Origin: Arachidicoccus ginsenosidivorans
GTDB taxonomy: Bacteria > Bacteroidota > Bacteroidia > Chitinophagales > Chitinophagaceae
Reading direction: 5' to 3'
Assembly: GCF_007971385.1 (NCBI RefSeq)
Contig: NZ_CP042434.1
Coordinates: 3,658,001 to 3,722,000, forward strand
Length of the DNA: 64,000 nt
The notes under the pieces are model-generated. The model did no database searches. It worked only from the letters and a program-made list of their open reading frames with translations, and was not told the origin of the DNA. A program made the translations under genes and the position numbers. Shown piece by piece: positions 60,670 to 64,000 of the stretch (its first letter is position 1; every line of letters begins with the position of its first letter).

Positions 60670-61208
60670 TTATTTTTGGTCAAATTCATTATTCCAATCA
60701 AAAGAAAGTTTATTGATTTTTTCCTGAACGGAATCTTTCAGACTTTCCTTATAATCCTTATACTTATCTGCATACAGCGCATCTGCCGTCCCTAAAATCT
60801 GTGCTGCCAGCAGACCGGCATTTTTGGAAGCATTCAAAGCTACCGTAGCTACAGGCACACCATTGGGCATCTGCAAAATAGACAATACAGAATCCCAACC
60901 ATCGATAGAATTGGATGATTTAATAGGAACACCAATAACAGGCAAATGTGTCAAAGAGGCGATCATGCCAGGTAAATGGGCAGCACCGCCGGCTCCTGCA
61001 ATAATCACTTTTATGCCTCTCTCTGATGCCCCTTGGCATACTGAAACATCCTTTCGGGGGTACGATGAGCAGAAACAACCGTCAGCTCATAAGGAACATC
61101 AAAATGCTTGAGAATTTGTGCTGCATCCTGCATGAATTTTAGATCACTGTCACTACCCATAATAATGCCTACCAGTGCTTTTGGTTGTATGTTATTATCT
61201 TCTGCCAT
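60670..61208 (-). CDS. purE: 5-(Carboxyamino)imidazole ribonucleotide mutase, one-base deletion
   Basis: Repaired length 179 residues, normal for class I PurE. It converts N5-CAIR to CAIR in purine synthesis. [14 protein letters not shown] and [11 protein letters not shown] form the nucleotide site; [13 protein letters not shown] and PVIGVPIKS follow. The frame breaks at plus 61029-61032 (coding GGGG); a fifth G restores [16 protein letters not shown]. The gene partner purK is not adjacent. scpB is upstream on the same strand, 146 bases away. Confidence 0.93.
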
Positions 61209-61354
61209 ATTTAAAATTAGTCTTTATTAAGGTTTCTTCTTTTTGAAAAATGCCATCCTAACGCAATAATAAAACTGACACCATTACTCGTCCAAACCAG
61301 CACAGCTTAAATGATTAAAGCTTTGCTTCACTGGGCGCATTTTGCCAGAGATTA

Positions 61355-62926
61355 TTAATGCGATTTTTTATCATCATCATCATCATCTTCTTCTTCGTCA
61401 TCATCTTCATCATCTTCATCATCTTCATCTTCATCTTCATCATCATCATCATCATCTTCTTCTTCGTCATCATCTTCATCATCTTCATCATCTTCATCTT
61501 CATCTTCATCATCATCATCATCATCGTCGTCGTCGTCATCTTCATCATCTTCATCAACTTCGTCATCTTCATCTTCTACTTCATCTACTTCATCGTCTTC
61601 ATCGTCCTCATCATCGTCCTCATCTTCTTCTTCTTCTTCTTCTTCGTCATCATCTTCATCATCTTCATCTTCGTCATCATCTACTTCATCGTCATCTACT
61701 TCCTCGTCATCATCATCATCGTCCTCATCTTCGTCGTCGTCGTCCTCCTCATCTTCGTCATCCTCGTCATCGTCCTCTTCTTCGTCATCATCTTCATCAT
61801 CTTCATCTTCGTCATCATCTACTTCATCGTCATCATCATCATCGTCCTCATCTTCGTCGTCGTCGTCCTCCTCATCTTCGTCATCATCGTCATCGTCCTC
61901 ATCATCTTCATCTTCGTCTTCATTTTCAGCGTCGTCTTCATGGTCATCCTCCACATCTTCAGCATCATCTTTCTCCTCTTCTAAACCCTCATCCTCCCCA
62001 TTGCCAGTTAAGATTGAGTCTGCTTCCTGGTCAGCGAGCTCCTCGTCTGCTTCGTCTGAGGTGGAATCATCCAATGATTCAGCTTCCTCAGTGCCGGTTG
62101 CTGCGTTTAAATCACTGATATCTGGATGCAATGCCTGTTGCAGATCGTCTGTGGCTTCTTGCATGCTTTCTCTGCTTTGTTCATCTGATAATTCCAGTTC
62201 TGAGGCTGCTATTGTAGCTGTGCTAGCGGCACTGATCACATCAGATGCTGGATTATCTTCATTTTCACCATTTTCATTGCCCGTGTCTGAGGTCTGTTTC
62301 TCCTCATCAAATTTCCGAAAAATACCGAAGTCCACATTTTCCTCTGTAGTTCTTTGTTGTTGGGTTGGTTCAATCTGTTCAGAGAGGACTTCTTTGATTT
62401 TGGGCAGATCCGATGTTGAATTCAAGCCAAAATAGTCCATAAAGCTTTTGGAAGTCTCATAAATTAACGGTTTACCTGGAAGTTCTTCATTTCGGCCAGA
62501 AATGACGATCAGTTCTTTTTCCAATAGTTTCTGTACACTATAATCACTGTTGACACCACGGATACTTTCTATTTCTCCTTTAGTAATAGGTTGTTTATAG
62601 GCGATAATGGAGAGCGTCTCCATGGCTGCATTGGAGAGCTTTTTTAAGAATTTGCCACCATTTAATTGGGCGATAGTGGTGTGATAGGCCGGTTTACTTA
62701 AAAATTGCCAACCACCGCCACTTTGGAATACTTCAAAGGGGTAAAAATCACTATTGTATTTTTCTCTGATGCCTTCCAGTGCCGTTTCAATTTGATCCAG
62801 GGTGATCTTTTCTTCCATAAAGCCAAAGGCATTATTGATCAGATCTACCAGGTCAAGATTGGTCAATGGACGGTCACTGGCAAAAATCAGTGCTTCGATG
62901 TGTGGTATAATTTCACTTAACTCCAT
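61355..62926 (-). CDS. scpB: Segregation and condensation protein B with a giant acidic tail
   Basis: 523 residues. The first 190 are a normal ScpB (MELSEIIPHIEALIFASDRPL, SNAAMETLSIIAYKQPITKGEI, GRNEELPGKPLIYETSKSFMDYFG here seen in parts), the winged-helix partner of ScpA/SMC in chromosome compaction. Residues about 200-320 are a low-complexity Ser/Thr/Glu/Gln linker, and about 330-520 are almost only Asp and Glu, then KKSH. The tail is encoded by GAT/GAC/GAA/GAG triplets with internal repeats. Family proteins are about 200 residues, and only some Bacteroidota have acidic extensions. The frame is intact over the tail, which speaks for selection. Confidence 0.93.
   Translation of the reverse strand: MELSEIIPHIEALIFASDRPLTNLDLVDLINNAFGFMEEKITLDQIETALEGIREKYNSDFYPFEVFQSGGGWQFLSKPAYHTTIAQLNGGKFLKKLSNAAMETLSIIAYKQPITKGEIESIRGVNSDYSVQKLLEKELIVISGRNEELPGKPLIYETSKSFMDYFGLNSTSDLPKIKEVLSEQIEPTQQQRTTEENVDFGIFRKFDEEKQTSDTGNENGENEDNPASDVISAASTATIAASELELSDEQSRESMQEATDDLQQALHPDISDLNAATGTEEAESLDDSTSDEADEELADQEADSILTGNGEDEGLEEEKDDAEDVEDDHEDDAENEDEDEDDEDDDDDDEDEEDDDDEDEDDDDDDDEVDDDEDEDDEDDDEEEDDDEDDEDEEDDDDEDEDDDDDDEEVDDDEVDDDEDEDDEDDDEEEEEEEDEDDDEDDEDDEVDEVEDEDDEVDEDDEDDDDDDDDDDDEDEDEDDEDDEDDDEEEDDDDDDEDEDEDDEDDEDDDEEEDDDDDDKKSH
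61368..61935 (-). repeat. Asp/Glu-coding trinucleotide array in scpB
   Basis: About 570 bases of nearly pure GAN triplets on the coding strand. A 23-codon block (DDEDDEDDDEEEDDDDDD with DEDE) occurs twice near the 3' end, and a longer block (VDDDEDEDDEDDDEEE region) occurs twice in the middle (61645-61760 and 61786-61880), showing in-frame duplication by slippage or unequal exchange. Confidence 0.88.
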
Positions 62927-62944
62927 AACTTATCGTAAACTAAA

Positions 62945-62969
62945 ACTGCAAGTCTAAAAAACTTGCAGT
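62945..62969 (-). terminator. Terminator of atpG
   Basis: Perfect arms ACTGCAAGT (62945-62953) and ACTTGCAGT (62961-62969), 7-base loop of mostly A; T residues follow on the minus strand. Confidence 0.7.
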
Positions 62970-63078
62970 CTATAAAAGATTGTAATTTGTCTATAACTAA
63001 AGATAAGGAGAAGATTTGATTTGTCATCGGTAAATCTTCCTTTTCTGTCTCAACTATATTATTGATAGCTGAAAATAC

Positions 63079-63960
63079 CTATCCCTGAAGTGCAGCAGCC
63101 CCACTCACAATTTCAGTAAGCTCAGTTGTAATGGCTGCCTGACGAGCGCGGTTGTAGGATATTTTCAGATTCCGCAGGATTTCATTTGCGTTTTCGCTGG
63201 CCTTATCCATTGCGGTCATACGCGCTCCATGTTCACTTGCCTGGGCGTCTAATACAGCTTTATATAATTGGGTATTAAGGATTTTTGGCATTAGTTGGGC
63301 GACCAGCTCTTCCTTCTCAGGTTCAAAGATAAAATCGACGTTTTTCTTGCCGCCCTTACTTTCAATCTTGGGGATCGGTAGGAACTGCTCTACAGCATAA
63401 CGCTGTACAGCTGCATTGACAAATTCACTATAGACGATGTCAATCGCATCAAAAGTCTTGTTTTCAAAGGCTTTGATGGCGGCCTGCGCTGCCTGTTGTA
63501 CATTTTCAAAACTTAGGTTGATAAACAGGTCTTTATAAGTAGCATCGGTTTTGTATCCGGCTTTGCTTAAGGATTCATATCCCTTTTTCCCAATATTCCA
63601 GATGGTAACATTGCCCTTTTCAAAGGCTGCTTTATATTTGGTTACTGCAGCCTGTTTAGCTGCTTTAACGATATTCGCATTATAGGCACCTGCCAGACCA
63701 CGGTCACTGGTGATGACAATCAATAAAACTTTCTCTACTTCTCTGTGATCAGCCAGCTGAATATTGGATTCACCACTCAGGCTGCTGACAATATTACTCA
63801 ACACTTCCTGCAGTTTCTGGGCGTAGGGTCTCATCTGTGTAATGGCTTCCTGGGCACGGCGTAATTTAGCTGCACTCACCATTTTCATGGCTTTTGTAAT
63901 TTGCTGTGTGGATTGCACAGAATGGATTCTGTTACGTACTTCTTTTAATTGGCCTGACAT
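63079..63960 (-). CDS. atpG: ATP synthase F1 gamma subunit
   Basis: 293 residues. The central rotor shaft of F1Fo ATP synthase. N-terminal SGQLKEVRNRIHSVQSTQQITKAMKMVSAAKLRRAQ and C-terminal RMTAMDKASENANEILRNLKISYNRARQAAITTELTEIVSGAAAL are the two conserved coiled-coil helices, here cited in parts. Start MSGQLKEVRNRI is the family start. The usual atpA upstream would lie beyond the window. A TACTTTTG box (63979-63986) lies before it. Confidence 0.96.
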   Translation of the reverse strand: MSGQLKEVRNRIHSVQSTQQITKAMKMVSAAKLRRAQEAITQMRPYAQKLQEVLSNIVSSLSGESNIQLADHREVEKVLLIVITSDRGLAGAYNANIVKAAKQAAVTKYKAAFEKGNVTIWNIGKKGYESLSKAGYKTDATYKDLFINLSFENVQQAAQAAIKAFENKTFDAIDIVYSEFVNAAVQRYAVEQFLPIPKIESKGGKKNVDFIFEPEKEELVAQLMPKILNTQLYKAVLDAQASEHGARMTAMDKASENANEILRNLKISYNRARQAAITTELTEIVSGAAALQG

Positions 63961-63978
63961 GGGTTCTCAATTTGGCTG

Positions 63979-63986
63979 CAAAAGTA
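63979..63986 (-). promoter_or_regulatory. Candidate -7 element before atpG
   Basis: Minus strand reads TACTTTTG, matching TAnnTTTG, 18 bases before the atpG ATG. The -33 part would be near or beyond the edge of the window. Confidence 0.35.
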
Positions 63987-64000
63987 ACCAAAAGCATTCA

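Noticed and set aside
7765..61208. Programmed frameshifting or phase variation as a general cause of the many frame breaks
   Set aside because: They affect unrelated housekeeping genes, are all one-base deletions, and lack slippery-site plus pseudoknot arrangement. Kept as a possibility only for the PorU2-like twins.
61342..62118. Long plus-strand reading frames rich in His/Leu or in Ile/Phe, and a Met/Lys-rich minus frame, over the scpB tail
   Set aside because: They are the other frames of the GAN triplet array in scpB; open only because the repeat lacks stop triplets. No start, domain or natural composition.

Overview
The window looks like chromosomal DNA of a Bacteroidota bacterium, most likely from the Chitinophagaceae/Sphingobacteriia side. 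The signs are type IX secretion genes (PorV-like, two gingipain-fold PorU2-like proteins, a type A C-terminal sorting domain), a DUF4293 protein, a GH92 mannosidase with a FucP-like sugar transporter, eukaryote-like isocitrate dehydrogenase, weak Shine-Dalgarno signals, and promoters of the TTTG / TAnnTTTG type (clearest in front of fusA). No tRNA, rRNA, CRISPR array, prophage or classical insertion sequence was recognised.

Layout. 1-9 kb: the end of an Omp85-type barrel, then sucC, hisA and icd, an AT-rich polytopic membrane protein, an orphan tonB with folC, and tyrS. 9-30 kb: a PorV-like gene, PorU2-like copy A, an RDD protein, a surface-polysaccharide group on the minus strand (Wzx-like flippase, hexapeptide acetyltransferase, manC), a radical SAM/MarR pair, a GH10-like lipid-exported hydrolase, an M1 peptidase, and PorU2-like copy B. 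30-45 kb: a HipA-like kinase overlapping a DUF3037 gene, phosphoglucomutase, a phosphoribosyltransferase, a membrane Fe-S protein, an MBL hydrolase, a lipoprotein amidase, radA, and a sugar cassette (MFS, ROK kinase, GH92). 45-54 kb: an amphipathic stress-type protein, a TonB-plug/macroglobulin-like protein, dnaB and gpsA divided by a region with DnaA-box-like sites, then an Rpn nuclease followed by two extra stand-alone copies of its C-terminal domain. 54-64 kb: hemW, fusA, ffh, DUF4293, S1/P1 nuclease, purE, scpB with an enormous Asp/Glu tail, and atpG.

Three things deserve attention. (1) The Rpn locus at 51.7-53.4 kb: the full-length nuclease has an internal ATG exactly where two downstream tandem copies of its C-terminal domain begin, which fits, and expands, the recently described gene-within-gene Rpn toxin/antitoxin arrangement. 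(2) The two PorU2-like genes 14 kb apart share a block of about 1.75 kb that is identical apart from three homopolymer lengths, while their 5' and 3' parts have diverged, as expected of gene conversion (or of an assembly artefact). (3) At least seventeen single-base deletions, nearly all in homopolymers, break genes including tyrS, dnaB, purE and phosphoglucomutase. Restoring one base each time gives full-length proteins of normal size, so these are almost surely sequencing errors; the affected genes are annotated here at full length.
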